Assembly (NCBI GenBank): GCA_017399005.1
Contig: JAFQEO010000015.1
Coordinates: forward strand, 1-51,371
Source: Peptococcaceae bacterium
GTDB taxonomy: Bacteria > Bacillota > Peptococcia > Peptococcales > Peptococcaceae
DNA length: 51,371 nucleotides
Direction: 5' to 3'
Shown here: piece after piece, positions 17,639-26,526 of the stretch
How positions within the stretch are numbered: the first letter of the stretch is position 1
Layout: each line of letters starts with the position of its first letter
The notes under the pieces: model-generated
The model's database searches: none
The model's input: the letters and a program-made list of their open reading frames with translations, nothing else
Told to the model about the DNA's origin: nothing
Program-made: the position numbers and the translations under genes

Positions 17639-18823
17639 ATGGATTTATTAAATTTACAAACTTTTTTAAATACTGTGGATGTATCTCGTGTGCAGCAGAT
17701 TTTAGTTGATCTGGTACGATTGCCTTCAGAGAATCCAGGAGGAACTGAGCAGCAGGTTTCAGAATATTGTAAAGATTTTCTGACAGCGTTAGGCTATGAA
17801 GTTTCTTTTGTCGAACTTATGCCGGGACGAAATAATGTTATAGCGAGGTTGAAAGGACAAGGCATCGCCAAGCCGATTGTCTTCAGCGGTCACATGGATG
17901 TTGTTCCTGTGAGTACTGAAACGGAAAGCGAATGGCGTTTTCCACCGTTTTCTGGAACCATTAGTGAAGGGTATATCTGGGGCCGTGGTGCTTGCGATAT
18001 GAAAGGCGGGATTGCTGCGGCTCTGGCAGCAGCAGAATTATTGGCAAAACAGAACATTGTGCCGCCGGGAGACATTATGTTTGCTTTGACAGTTGATGAA
18101 GAAGATTTGATGCGTGGAGCAAAGCAGCTGGCTCAAATGGATGTATTACGTGATGCAGGCAGTATTGTTGTATGTGATACTTCTCATATGCGTGCTGAAA
18201 TTGCTAGTAAAGGTCGTACCTGGGCGGAAATAAAGATTCTGGGGAAAAGTGCACATGCTTCAATTGATGGTGCAGGTGTCAATGCTATTTATAAGGCGAT
18301 AGAGTTTATTCAGCGTGTAAAACAATATCCAATTCCGTATGTAGAACATCCAAAAGCCGGCAAATTCTTTTTAAATGTTAATCTGATTAATGGTGGTACA
18401 GAACCGGCGATGGTACCAGACCGATGTGTTTTGACTGTAGATGCCCGGCTCGTTCCGGGGCAGACAGCAGGAATGGTTTGGGAAAAAGTACAGGAACTGA
18501 TTGATATTATGCATCAGGAAGATGAAACATTTCAGGCAGAAATCAGAGTAATAGAGGAGCGGGAAGCCTGGGAAACCGCTGCGGATAGTGCGTTGTTAGG
18601 GAATTTACGACAGATTAGTGAAATCCTGAAATGCGACATAAAAACAGGTGCAGAAGTTGGAACGACAGATGCAACATTCTTGAAAAAAGAGGGTGTTGAT
18701 GTGATTATTTTTGGACCGGGAAAAACAGAAGAAATTCATTGTGTAGACGAAAGAATTGAAATCGCAGAATTAGAACAGGCTGTGCGCTTTTATTTAGGTT
18801 TGATGATAAATAATTATACATGA
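17639..18823 (+). CDS. M20 family metallopeptidase/deacylase (ArgE/DapE type)
   Basis: These dizinc hydrolases remove acyl groups or cleave short peptides. The metal and catalytic motifs are in order: FSGHMDVVPV, GRGACDMKGG, TVDEEDLMRG (catalytic Glu), VCDTSH and the late EEIHCVDERI. The dimerisation domain lies between roughly residues 185 and 300. Its 394-aa length fits ArgE, DapE or generic M20 dipeptidases, and sequence alone does not separate them. Lack of arginine- or lysine-biosynthesis neighbours and the adjacent peptide ABC importer argue for a catabolic peptidase or acyl-amino-acid hydrolase. It begins with ATG behind TAGGGGGAACG. Confidence 0.9.
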   Translation: MDLLNLQTFLNTVDVSRVQQILVDLVRLPSENPGGTEQQVSEYCKDFLTALGYEVSFVELMPGRNNVIARLKGQGIAKPIVFSGHMDVVPVSTETESEWRFPPFSGTISEGYIWGRGACDMKGGIAAALAAAELLAKQNIVPPGDIMFALTVDEEDLMRGAKQLAQMDVLRDAGSIVVCDTSHMRAEIASKGRTWAEIKILGKSAHASIDGAGVNAIYKAIEFIQRVKQYPIPYVEHPKAGKFFLNVNLINGGTEPAMVPDRCVLTVDARLVPGQTAGMVWEKVQELIDIMHQEDETFQAEIRVIEEREAWETAADSALLGNLRQISEILKCDIKTGAEVGTTDATFLKKEGVDVIIFGPGKTEEIHCVDERIEIAELEQAVRFYLGLMINNYT

Positions 18824-18864
18824 ATCAATTTATAAACATTAATAAATGAATATGCATATAATTA

Positions 18865-18893
18865 TTGACAAATATAAAGAATTTTCTTATACT
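18865..18893 (+). promoter_or_regulatory. Promoter of peptide importer operon
   Basis: TTGACA and TATACT are separated by exactly 17 bp, about 80 bp before the solute-binding-protein gene. This is close to full consensus. Confidence 0.88.
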
Positions 18894-18970
18894 GGCTATA
18901 GGTTATTGCTAATATGCAAAGAAAGATGCCGTTTAGGTATCTAAAAAATTTATAAGAATGAGGTGTTTTT

Positions 18971-20524
18971 ATGCAAAAGAAATTGATTAGTATCCTGTTA
19001 ATCGCAGCCATGATGTTCTGTCTGGTGGGCTGCGGCGGTGGTGGCGGTAATGCTGCTGACTCGGATTCTGATGCTGGTGCAGTATTGGTGTTTGCAACAG
19101 CTAGTGATCCAATTGGTTTAGACCCTGCATTTGTAGATGATATGGAGTCTTCTCGTGTAAATGGGAACATTTATGAAGGTCTGCTGAAATATTCTGAAGA
19201 TTCCACAGATCCACAGCCATGCCTGGCTGAAAGTTGGACAGTAAGTGAAGACGGTCTGTCCTATACCTTTGCATTAAAACAGGGTGTAAAATTCCATGAC
19301 GGTACAGACTTTAACGCAGAAGCAGTTAAAGTAAACTTTGATCGTTTATTACCTGGCAATGCAACAGAAGATATGCCATACGCTGAATTTGTATTCGGGA
19401 TGGTTAGTAATGTTGAAGTGGTAGATGAGTATACTGTAAAAGTTAATCTGACAGAAGTTTGTACTCCATTCCTGAACAATCTGTGCATGCCAATGGCAGC
19501 TCCAATCGTTAGCCCTGCAGCATTAGAAGCAAGCGGCGGTAATGTAACTGAAAATCCGGTTGGTACCGGTCCTTTCAAATTTGTTGAATGGGCGAAAGGC
19601 GAAAATGTAATTATTGAACGTAATGATGCATACTGGGGCGAACCGGCAAAAGTTCAGAATGTAATTTACAAAATTATTCCTGATACAGCGGCTCGTGTAG
19701 TAGCGTTAACAAACGGTGAAGTAGATATCGTTGCTGATGTTGATATTAACCTGGTTGGTCAGATTGAAGAAGCAGGCATGAACGTTTATGAAGTAGAAGG
19801 TATGAATACTAGCTACATGGCATATAACACAACTCGTGCACCTTTTGACAATCCGGAAGTAAGACAGGCTCTGACCATGGCAATCAATGTACCGGAACTG
19901 GTAGAAAACCTGTATCAGGGCTATGCAACTGTTGCAGATACTATCCTGCCATCTAGTATTCCAGGCTATGATGAATCTATTAAACAGGTAGAATACAATC
20001 CAGAAAAAGCAAAAGAAATTTTAGAAAAATATAATGTAACAGAAGTTCATATGATTACCCACACTGTTGCGAGAGCATACAATACTCTGGGTGGTCAGGT
20101 ACTGGCAGAAGCAATTCAGTCTTACTGGAGCCAGGTAGGTCTGGAAGTTACAATCGATGCATCTGACTGGGGCGCATATAAACAGAAAATGAACTCTGGC
20201 GATTACGATGTATGTTTCTGGGGCTGGTTAGGTGATAACGGTGATGCGGATAACTTCCTGGCATTACTGGGTTCTGATGATATGACCATGAACGTAGCAC
20301 ATTATGATAATCCGGAATATAAAGCGTTGCTGGCAAAAGCACTGACAGTGCCGAACGGTGAAGAACGTAACGCATTATATTCTCAGGCTGAAAAAATTGT
20401 AGCTGAAGATTGTCCGTGGGCGAAATTCACACACTTAACTGTATTATCTGCATATAATCCAGAAGTACAGAACTATAAAGTACATCCAACAAACAATATT
20501 TTCTTTGTAAATATGAGCAAATAA
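18971..20524 (+). CDS. Peptide ABC transporter solute-binding lipoprotein (SBP family 5)
   Basis: This lipoprotein captures peptides (or similar solutes) outside the membrane. The signal peptide ends in a lipobox with Cys21 (CLVGCGGGGG), and the mature protein follows the family 5 pattern. DPIGLDPAFVDD, IYEGLLKYSE, LAESWTVSEDGLSYTFAL and VKFHDGTDFNAEAVKVNFDR are all typical. The length of 517 aa is normal. It is followed by a strong terminator before the permease genes, which would let it be made in excess. It could bind dipeptides, oligopeptides or glutathione-like molecules; the ligand is not evident. Confidence 0.95.
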   Translation: MQKKLISILLIAAMMFCLVGCGGGGGNAADSDSDAGAVLVFATASDPIGLDPAFVDDMESSRVNGNIYEGLLKYSEDSTDPQPCLAESWTVSEDGLSYTFALKQGVKFHDGTDFNAEAVKVNFDRLLPGNATEDMPYAEFVFGMVSNVEVVDEYTVKVNLTEVCTPFLNNLCMPMAAPIVSPAALEASGGNVTENPVGTGPFKFVEWAKGENVIIERNDAYWGEPAKVQNVIYKIIPDTAARVVALTNGEVDIVADVDINLVGQIEEAGMNVYEVEGMNTSYMAYNTTRAPFDNPEVRQALTMAINVPELVENLYQGYATVADTILPSSIPGYDESIKQVEYNPEKAKEILEKYNVTEVHMITHTVARAYNTLGGQVLAEAIQSYWSQVGLEVTIDASDWGAYKQKMNSGDYDVCFWGWLGDNGDADNFLALLGSDDMTMNVAHYDNPEYKALLAKALTVPNGEERNALYSQAEKIVAEDCPWAKFTHLTVLSAYNPEVQNYKVHPTNNIFFVNMSK

Positions 20525-20541
20525 TAACGAATGGATGATTT

Positions 20542-20578
20542 ACGCAGGGACGAAAGATTTCTTTCGCCCTGCGTTTTT
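20542..20578 (+). terminator. Intra-operon terminator after the binding protein gene
   Basis: ACGCAGG and CGAAAG pair with CTTTCG and CCTGCGT in one long stem, followed by TTTTT. The permease gene starts only 33 bp later, so partial read-through is expected. Confidence 0.85.
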
Positions 20579-20610
20579 AATAAGAATGATTTGGAAAGGA
20601 TTTGGAATAG

Positions 20611-21630
20611 ATGATAAAATATATCATAAAAAGAATCCTGCAGACAATACCGGTATTAATTGGTGTATCTATTATTGTATTTGTAATCTTGCGTGTATTT
20701 GCGCCTGACCCGGCACCGATTGTTCTGGGTGACCATGCATCTGCGGAGGCAACTGCTGCATGGAGAGAGGCGTATGGACTGAATGAACCGATTGTTATGC
20801 AGTATTTACACTATATGCAGGGTGTTTTGACTGGTGATTTTGGAGATTCGTATTTTACAAAAACATCTGTAGCACAGGAAATTTTTTCTCGTTTTCCTGC
20901 AACTATTGAATTAGCGGTTGGAGCAATTCTGTTTGCGTCCATATTTGGTATTCTGTTTGGTACAATTGCTGCGGTAAAAAAAGGCACATGGATTGACAAT
21001 ATCAGCATGCTGTTTTCTCTGGTTGGGGTTGCTATGCCGGTATTCTGGCTGGGGTTGATAATGATTATTTTTTTCTCTGGATTTCTCGGATTGTTCCCTT
21101 CCACAGGACGAATATCCTCTCCGCTTATGCGACCAGATGATATTACTGGGTTATATGTCATAGACAGCATTTTAACTGGTGATATGAAGGCCTTGAAAGA
21201 TTCGTTATGGCATCTGACATTGCCGGCAGTTGTTCTGGGTATGTATTCGATGGCAATTATTGCCCGAATGACACGTTCCAGCCTGTTGGAAGTATTAAGT
21301 CAGGATTACATTCGTACGGCGAAAGCAAAAGGGTTAAACAGTAAACAGATTGTGCTGCGACATGGTTTAAGAAATGGGCTGATTCCGGTCATTACAGTTA
21401 TTGGCTTACAATTTGGGACGATGCTGGGTGGTGCATTATTAACAGAGTCTGTATTCTCATGGCCAGGTATTGGCGCATATACCGTTAGCTGTATTTTGAA
21501 ATCAGATTTTCCGGTTGTACAGGGTGTGGTTCTGTTAGTGGCAACTATTTTCGTTACCTTAAACTTGTTGGTTGATATCATTTATGCCGTAGTCGATCCG
21601 CGTATTAAATACGGGAAGAAGGAGGAATAG
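20611..21630 (+). CDS. Peptide ABC transporter permease, DppB/OppB type
   Basis: This 339-aa inner-membrane subunit has six predicted membrane segments. It opens with the family hallmark MIKYIIKRILQTIPVLIGVS. The ATPase-coupling loop carries DYIRTAKAKGL and LRHGLRNGLIPVITVIGLQ, as in DppB. It pairs with the next gene product to form the channel. It is two bases from the next start region and belongs to a four-gene block with the ATPases. Confidence 0.95.
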   Translation: MIKYIIKRILQTIPVLIGVSIIVFVILRVFAPDPAPIVLGDHASAEATAAWREAYGLNEPIVMQYLHYMQGVLTGDFGDSYFTKTSVAQEIFSRFPATIELAVGAILFASIFGILFGTIAAVKKGTWIDNISMLFSLVGVAMPVFWLGLIMIIFFSGFLGLFPSTGRISSPLMRPDDITGLYVIDSILTGDMKALKDSLWHLTLPAVVLGMYSMAIIARMTRSSLLEVLSQDYIRTAKAKGLNSKQIVLRHGLRNGLIPVITVIGLQFGTMLGGALLTESVFSWPGIGAYTVSCILKSDFPVVQGVVLLVATIFVTLNLLVDIIYAVVDPRIKYGKKEE

Positions 21631-21632
21631 CA

Positions 21633-22481
21633 ATGGAACGAGAATCCACATTGAAACAAATCTGGGGCTCGCTGTCACAGAATAAAGGCGCAATGGCTGG
21701 TTTAGTTATCATTGTTATTCTGGCTATTATTGCGGTTATTGGGGACAGTATAGCACCATATGATCCAGAGTATTCTGATATGACGGCCTGTTTTGTGGCA
21801 CCTTGTGCAGAACACATTTTTGGTACAGACCAGTTAGGGCGAGATATTTTTTCTCGTGTATTAAGTGGCACCAGAATTTCCCTGACCGTTGGGATTATTG
21901 CTGTTTCGATTTCTTTGACAATCGGTACCGTTGTAGGGGCGCTTGCAGGTTATTGCGGTGGAAAAGTGGATATGGTTATCATGCGTATTATGGATATGAT
22001 GTTAGCTGTACCATCTATTCTGCTGGCAATTACTTTTATGGCGGCATTAGGGAAAGGGATAGACAAAGCGGTTATTGCAATTGGTCTTGTATCCATTCCA
22101 GAATATGCCCGTATTGTACGCGGGTCTGTACTGTCGATGAAACAGAATGAATTCGTACAGGCCGCAAGGGTTATGGGGAATAAAGACTCCGTAATTATCT
22201 TCAAACACATTTTACCGAATATTTTGTCGTCGATTATTGTTAGAGCAACTTTAGGGATTTCGACGGCTGTTTTAGATACTGCTGCTTTAGGGTTCCTTGG
22301 TTTGGGTGTTCAGCCTCCAGCGGCAGAATGGGGCGATATGCTGGGTCGTTCGAGAAGCTTTATTTTTAATGCACCGCATACACTGATTTTCCCAGGTTTG
22401 GCAATTACATTGACTGTACTGGCATTTAATATGCTGGGTGATGGTCTGCGCGATGCATTAGATCCAAAACAACGGAAGTAA
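21633..22481 (+). CDS. Peptide ABC transporter permease, DppC/OppC type
   Basis: This 282-aa second permease has an N-terminal membrane segment (residues about 21-45), then IAPYDP, FGTDQLGRDIFSRVLSG and five more segments. The coupling loop QAARVMGNKDSVIIFKHILPN and the C-terminal LGLGVQPPAAEWGDML are diagnostic for DppC. The ATG directly follows the upstream stop, with GAAGGAGGAAT as ribosome-binding site. Confidence 0.95.
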   Translation: MERESTLKQIWGSLSQNKGAMAGLVIIVILAIIAVIGDSIAPYDPEYSDMTACFVAPCAEHIFGTDQLGRDIFSRVLSGTRISLTVGIIAVSISLTIGTVVGALAGYCGGKVDMVIMRIMDMMLAVPSILLAITFMAALGKGIDKAVIAIGLVSIPEYARIVRGSVLSMKQNEFVQAARVMGNKDSVIIFKHILPNILSSIIVRATLGISTAVLDTAALGFLGLGVQPPAAEWGDMLGRSRSFIFNAPHTLIFPGLAITLTVLAFNMLGDGLRDALDPKQRK

Positions 22482-22495
22482 GGCGGTGACAGATT

Positions 22496-23467
22496 ATGTT
22501 GGAAATTAAAAACTTGTCAGTTGGCTTTCAGCAGAAAAAAGGGACAGTAAATGCAGTACGCGATGTTAGTTTTAATGTTGGCGATGATGAAATTGTAGCG
22601 ATTGTAGGGGAGTCCGGGTCAGGGAAAAGCGTGTCTTCGCTGGCGGTTATGGGACTTCTTGCAGATAATGCTAAAATAGATGGCGAAATTCTGTTGAATG
22701 GAGAAAATCTTCTTCTTAAAAATGAAAAAGAATTTCAGGAAGTTCGTGGAAACAAAATCTCAATGATTTTTCAGGAACCTATGACATCATTAAATCCGAC
22801 TATGCGCGTTGGAGATCAGATTTGCGAAGCAATTTTGACTCATGAAAAAATCAGCAAGAGAGAAGCGATGGGAAGAGCTGTAGAATTATTATGCAGCGTG
22901 GGGATTCCAGCTCCAGATAAACGTGTGAAAGATTTTCCGCATCAGATGAGTGGCGGGATGCGACAGCGCGTGATGATTGCAATGGCATTAGCATGTCGTC
23001 CAAAAATTCTGATTGCAGATGAGCCAACAACAGCGCTGGATGTAACGATTCAGGCACAGATTATGAAATTAATTCAGGATTTGCATGTCTCCTACAATAT
23101 GGCGGTAATTCTGATTACACATGATTTAGGTGTTGTTGCAGAAGTTGCAGATAGAGTGTGTGTTATGTATTGTGGGCAGATTGTGGAGAATGCTCTTGTA
23201 GCTGATTTATATGACAATCCCAAACATCCATATACAAAAGGTTTATTGGAATCAATTCCGCGTATTGATGAGGATAAGGAACGTCTTTATATGATTGATG
23301 GTGTGGTGCCGAGTCCACAAAATCTACCAGAAGGATGTGCTTTTGCACCGCGGTGCCCAGATTGCATGGAAATATGTAAAAAAAGCAGACCTGCATTAGT
23401 GGAATCTGAGGGCAGAATGCTGAGATGTTTCTTGTATCATTCCGTATGTGAGGGGGAACAGAAATGA
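22496..23467 (+). CDS. Peptide ABC transporter ATP-binding protein, DppD/OppD type
   Basis: This 323-aa ATPase has Walker A GESGSGKSV, a signature MSGGMRQRVMIAMAL, Walker B ILIADEPTTALD and the switch His in ITHDLG. The C-terminal oligopeptide-transporter domain carries CAFAPRCPDCMEICKK, the cysteine-rich motif common to this subfamily. It drives the DppB/DppC-type channel together with the next gene product. Its stop overlaps the next start by four bases (ATGA). Confidence 0.95.
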   Translation: MLEIKNLSVGFQQKKGTVNAVRDVSFNVGDDEIVAIVGESGSGKSVSSLAVMGLLADNAKIDGEILLNGENLLLKNEKEFQEVRGNKISMIFQEPMTSLNPTMRVGDQICEAILTHEKISKREAMGRAVELLCSVGIPAPDKRVKDFPHQMSGGMRQRVMIAMALACRPKILIADEPTTALDVTIQAQIMKLIQDLHVSYNMAVILITHDLGVVAEVADRVCVMYCGQIVENALVADLYDNPKHPYTKGLLESIPRIDEDKERLYMIDGVVPSPQNLPEGCAFAPRCPDCMEICKKSRPALVESEGRMLRCFLYHSVCEGEQK

Positions 23468-24438
23468 ACGAAGCTGTAATACAATTAAAAAATCTAAGTA
23501 AATATTTTACGGTTGAAACAAATTTCTGGGGAAAACCAACATCGGTATTAAAAGCAGTTGATGATTTTACACTTGACATTTTTCGCGGAGAAGCATTTGG
23601 TTTAGTTGGTGAGTCGGGTTGTGGTAAATCAACAGTTGGGAAAATGATTGCCGGCCTGTATAAACCAACAAGTGGAGAAATTATCTTTCAGGACGGGACG
23701 GATTTAGCAAAATTGTCAACGAAAGACAGACGGAAGTATTGCCAGAATATTCAGCTGATTTTTCAGGATCCATATGCTTCGCTGAATCCGAGAATGAAAG
23801 TAGAGGAAATTATTGCAGAACCATTAAAATTGATTGGAAAAACAGATAGCGGTGAAATATACGACAGAACAAAATATCTGATGGAATGTGTTGGTTTGAG
23901 TGATTATCACATGGATCGATATCCGCATGAGTTTTCTGGTGGCCAGCGTCAACGTATTGGTATTGCACGAGCCCTAGCCATGAATCCTGATATTATTGTG
24001 TGTGATGAACCAGTTTCTGCACTGGATGTTTCAGTACAGGCACAGGTGCTGAATCTGCTAGATGATTTGAAAAAAGAATTTTCTCTGACATATCTGTTTA
24101 TTGCACACGGATTAAATGTTGTAAAACATATTAGTGACCGTGTAGGTGTTATGTATATGGGTCAGCTAGTAGAATATGCTGAGAAGAATGAATTGTATAA
24201 TAATCCACAACATCCATATACTCAAGCATTGTTGTCTGCGATTCCGTCACCAAATCCACATCGCAAAAAAGAACAGATTTTGTTGAAAGGCGAAGTTACA
24301 AGCCCTATCGATCCTCCTGACAAATGTCGTTTCTGTACAAGATGCTTCCGGAAAGAAGAGAAATGTGAGAAACTCAGCTGTCCAACCTGGACGGAGGTTT
24401 CTCCTGGTCACTTTGTCAGCTGCCATCTGTTCCAGTAA
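23464..24438 (+). CDS. Peptide ABC transporter ATP-binding protein, DppF/OppF type
   Basis: This 324-aa partner ATPase has Walker A GESGCGKST, a signature FSGGQRQRIGIARAL, Walker B IIVCDEPVSALDVS and the switch region IAHGLNVVKH. In the last, the residue after His is Gly, where Asp is usual. The C-terminal domain has CRFCTRCFRKEEKC. Translation is coupled to the previous gene by the ATGA overlap. A long terminator closes the operon. The H-loop is otherwise normal, so activity is expected. Confidence 0.94.
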   Translation: MNEAVIQLKNLSKYFTVETNFWGKPTSVLKAVDDFTLDIFRGEAFGLVGESGCGKSTVGKMIAGLYKPTSGEIIFQDGTDLAKLSTKDRRKYCQNIQLIFQDPYASLNPRMKVEEIIAEPLKLIGKTDSGEIYDRTKYLMECVGLSDYHMDRYPHEFSGGQRQRIGIARALAMNPDIIVCDEPVSALDVSVQAQVLNLLDDLKKEFSLTYLFIAHGLNVVKHISDRVGVMYMGQLVEYAEKNELYNNPQHPYTQALLSAIPSPNPHRKKEQILLKGEVTSPIDPPDKCRFCTRCFRKEEKCEKLSCPTWTEVSPGHFVSCHLFQ

Positions 24439-24515
24439 TTAAATTGTGAGATTTTGAAAAAAACAGGATAATGAAAACTGCTTTTGTTAACAAAGCAGGA
24501 AAACTACACAAAAAG

Positions 24516-24566
24516 AAAGAACTTCTTTTCAGTAAGAGAGTTTACTGTGAGAAGTTCTTTTTTTAA
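24516..24566 (+). terminator. Peptide importer operon terminator
   Basis: AAGAACTTCT pairs with AGAAGTTCTT, with an inner CAGTAA/TTACTG stem, followed by a run of T. Confidence 0.88.
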
Positions 24567-24576
24567 TATCTTTGTT

Positions 24577-25074
24577 TTAACGATTGTCTACTTTTTCCGG
24601 ATACAAATCATGGTTTGCCAGCCGGTTGAAAGCAACCTCTGCCCATGGGGTGCCTGGTTTTCCGTAGTTGCAGTAAGGGTCAATGGAAATGCCGCCGCGC
24701 GGTGTGAATTTGCCCCATACTTCAATATACTTTGGATCCATCAGTTTGATTAAATCTTTCATGATGATATTCACGCAGTCTTCGTGAAAATCTCCATGAT
24801 TACGGAAGCTGAACAGATATAGTTTCAGCGATTTGCTTTCCACCATGCGCTCTCCTGGAACATAGGAAATATAAATGGTGGCAAAGTCCGGCTGTCCGGT
24901 CATTGGACAGAGGCTGGTGAATTCAGGACAATTAAATTTTACAAAATAGTCGTTTTCCGGATGTTTGTTTGGAAATGTTTCCAGCATTTCCGGAGCATAA
25001 TCATCTGGATATCTGGTTTTCTGGCTGCCCAGCTGGGTTACGCCCTGCAGTTCTTCAGCGTTTCTGCCTGCCAT
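24577..25074 (-). CDS. queF: NADPH-dependent 7-cyano-7-deazaguanine (preQ0) reductase
   Basis: QueF reduces the nitrile preQ0 to preQ1 in queuosine biosynthesis. The protein is of the short, YkvM type (165 aa). The catalytic Cys56 and Asp63 lie in [17 protein letters not shown], and the NADPH/substrate motif [16 protein letters not shown] follows. I start at the ATG at 25074 because AAAGGAG lies at the right distance; the in-frame GTG at 25083 overlaps that site. No other queuosine gene (queC, queD, queE) is in the window, and I saw no preQ1 riboswitch in the leader. Confidence 0.96.
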   Translation of the reverse strand: MAGRNAEELQGVTQLGSQKTRYPDDYAPEMLETFPNKHPENDYFVKFNCPEFTSLCPMTGQPDFATIYISYVPGERMVESKSLKLYLFSFRNHGDFHEDCVNIIMKDLIKLMDPKYIEVWGKFTPRGGISIDPYCNYGKPGTPWAEVAFNRLANHDLYPEKVDNR

Positions 25075-25197
25075 GAAAATCACTCCTTTATGTATTGATA
25101 AATTATTACTAAAACTATATCAAATTCGTGTGTGTTTCGCAAGGGAATCTGAAGGTTCCATTGGTGAGATAAATAAAAAGACTGGGAGGCAAACGGT

Positions 25198-25581
25198 ATG
25201 AGTAAGGGAAATACGACGCGTGCTGCGGTATTATCGGCAGCGGGGATTCTGGGAAGTGTCCTGTGGCAGAAAAAAGATGTGCTGAAAGCAGTGGCACAGC
25301 TGAAAAAATATCCGGAAGGCTGGGTACAGATTCAGCACAGTCCGGAAGTTTTTCTGACCAAAATAAATGAAAAAAGCAGACAAAATCTGTTTGAACATAT
25401 CGGACATGGACAGTGGCGTCTGGTAGATCATGTGGCCGACGGCTATTTCTGGATGAACAGCAGGGAGGAAGTGCTGCTGCTTACACAGAAAAAAGTCATG
25501 AAAGATTACTGGAGCTGGACTGCCTCACGGCCGATTTTTGAAAAAGAACCACATAAAAATGAAGACATATCCGATGAATAA
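25198..25581 (+). CDS. Hypothetical protein, 127 aa
   Basis: I do not recognise this protein. It begins with a basic stretch and a moderately hydrophobic segment (AAVLSAAGILGSVLW, residues 9-23) that could be a membrane anchor or uncleaved signal. A mixed region rich in Trp and Lys follows, with no cysteines. The start has GGGAGG about 9 bp upstream. It is divergent from queF and convergent with an amidase gene, and it is flanked by a terminator, so it is a single-gene unit. Confidence 0.75.
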   Translation: MSKGNTTRAAVLSAAGILGSVLWQKKDVLKAVAQLKKYPEGWVQIQHSPEVFLTKINEKSRQNLFEHIGHGQWRLVDHVADGYFWMNSREEVLLLTQKKVMKDYWSWTASRPIFEKEPHKNEDISDE

Positions 25582-25587
25582 AAAAGG

Positions 25588-25630
25588 GAGTCACATCAAT
25601 CCAGTAAGATTGATATGTGACTCTTTTTTA
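25588..25630. terminator. Bidirectional terminator
   Basis: GAGTCACATCAAT pairs with ATTGATATGTGACTC (two-base bulge), with T runs on both strands. It sits between the convergent hypothetical and amidase genes. Confidence 0.88.
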
Positions 25631-26359
25631 TTGTGGATTTTGTGCTGCGAGGTAATTGCTGATTCCCATATAAACTGCCCAGGCAAGCTGCTGCTGATAA
25701 GCCGGGTCCTGAAGGCTGGCAGCTTCTTCTTTGTTAGAGAGAAAACCGCATTCAACAATAACGGTAGGTACGGTTGCATTTTTGAACAGATAGGTATCTT
25801 CACGGGGCAGGGCCTCCCGGTCATAATCACCGAGATGCTCCACCAGCATCTGCTGGATGGATTGAGCCAATGCTTTGCTTTCCGGATCTTCCGGATTATA
25901 GAATGTCTGGGCACCGCGCCATTTCTCATTTGGGATACTGTTACAGTGAATGGAGATAAAATAATCAGCCTGAGCCTGGCTGCTCATTTGTACGCGCTGT
26001 TCCAGATCTGCTCGCTGCTGTAATAAAAGTTTTTCCTCTTTGCTTTCCTGCGGAACCAGGTCAACATCACTTCGGCGTGTCATAACAACCTGCGCCCCGG
26101 TTTCCTCGAGAAGCTGATCCAGTTTTAGTGCGATATCCAGATTGATATCCTTTTCCAGTACATTGCTTTCGTTTACCCGACCGGGAAAAGTTCCCCCGTG
26201 GCCAGGGTCAATCAGAAAGGTTTTTTCTGCCATCATCCACGATAGCGTTGGTGCAGTTGCAGGCTGATTCTGAAGAACCAGAAAACATCCTCCTGCTACC
26301 AGAATGAATGTAAGGATAACAACGGTATAAAAACTGCGTTTTCGAAACAGCAGAAACAT
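25628..26359 (-). CDS. N-acetylmuramoyl-L-alanine amidase (CwlD-like)
   Basis: Amidase_3 enzymes are zinc hydrolases that cut the peptide from muramic acid in peptidoglycan. The 243-aa protein has an N-terminal membrane segment (about residues 10-28) and an extracytoplasmic catalytic domain. Zinc ligands are in FLIDPGHGG, the Glu near ESNVLEKDINLDIA, and SIHCNS. The catalytic Glu is in TVIVECGFLSNKEE. The length and layout resemble CwlD, which makes spore-cortex muramic lactam, but general cell-wall amidases look alike. The spoIIA operon 10 kb away makes the CwlD reading plausible. Confidence 0.92.
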   Translation of the reverse strand: MFLLFRKRSFYTVVILTFILVAGGCFLVLQNQPATAPTLSWMMAEKTFLIDPGHGGTFPGRVNESNVLEKDINLDIALKLDQLLEETGAQVVMTRRSDVDLVPQESKEEKLLLQQRADLEQRVQMSSQAQADYFISIHCNSIPNEKWRGAQTFYNPEDPESKALAQSIQQMLVEHLGDYDREALPREDTYLFKNATVPTVIVECGFLSNKEEAASLQDPAYQQQLAWAVYMGISNYLAAQNPQ

Positions 26360-26526
26360 AAGACATCCTCCTTTGTAAATGCTTTGTTTAAGAATATGCG
26401 GAGAATGTCTGGAGTATGTGCGCAGGAATTATAGAAATAGTTACAATGCTGTAGAATTATAGACAGTAGATAGCGTGCATGATAATATAAACGCAAGAGA
26501 TTGTATTATCTGACAGGAGGTTTTGT

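Noticed and set aside
24990-25197. Possible preQ1 riboswitch before queF
   Set aside because: The minus-strand leader was read for the short preQ1-I aptamer pattern. No matching stem and A-rich tail was found.
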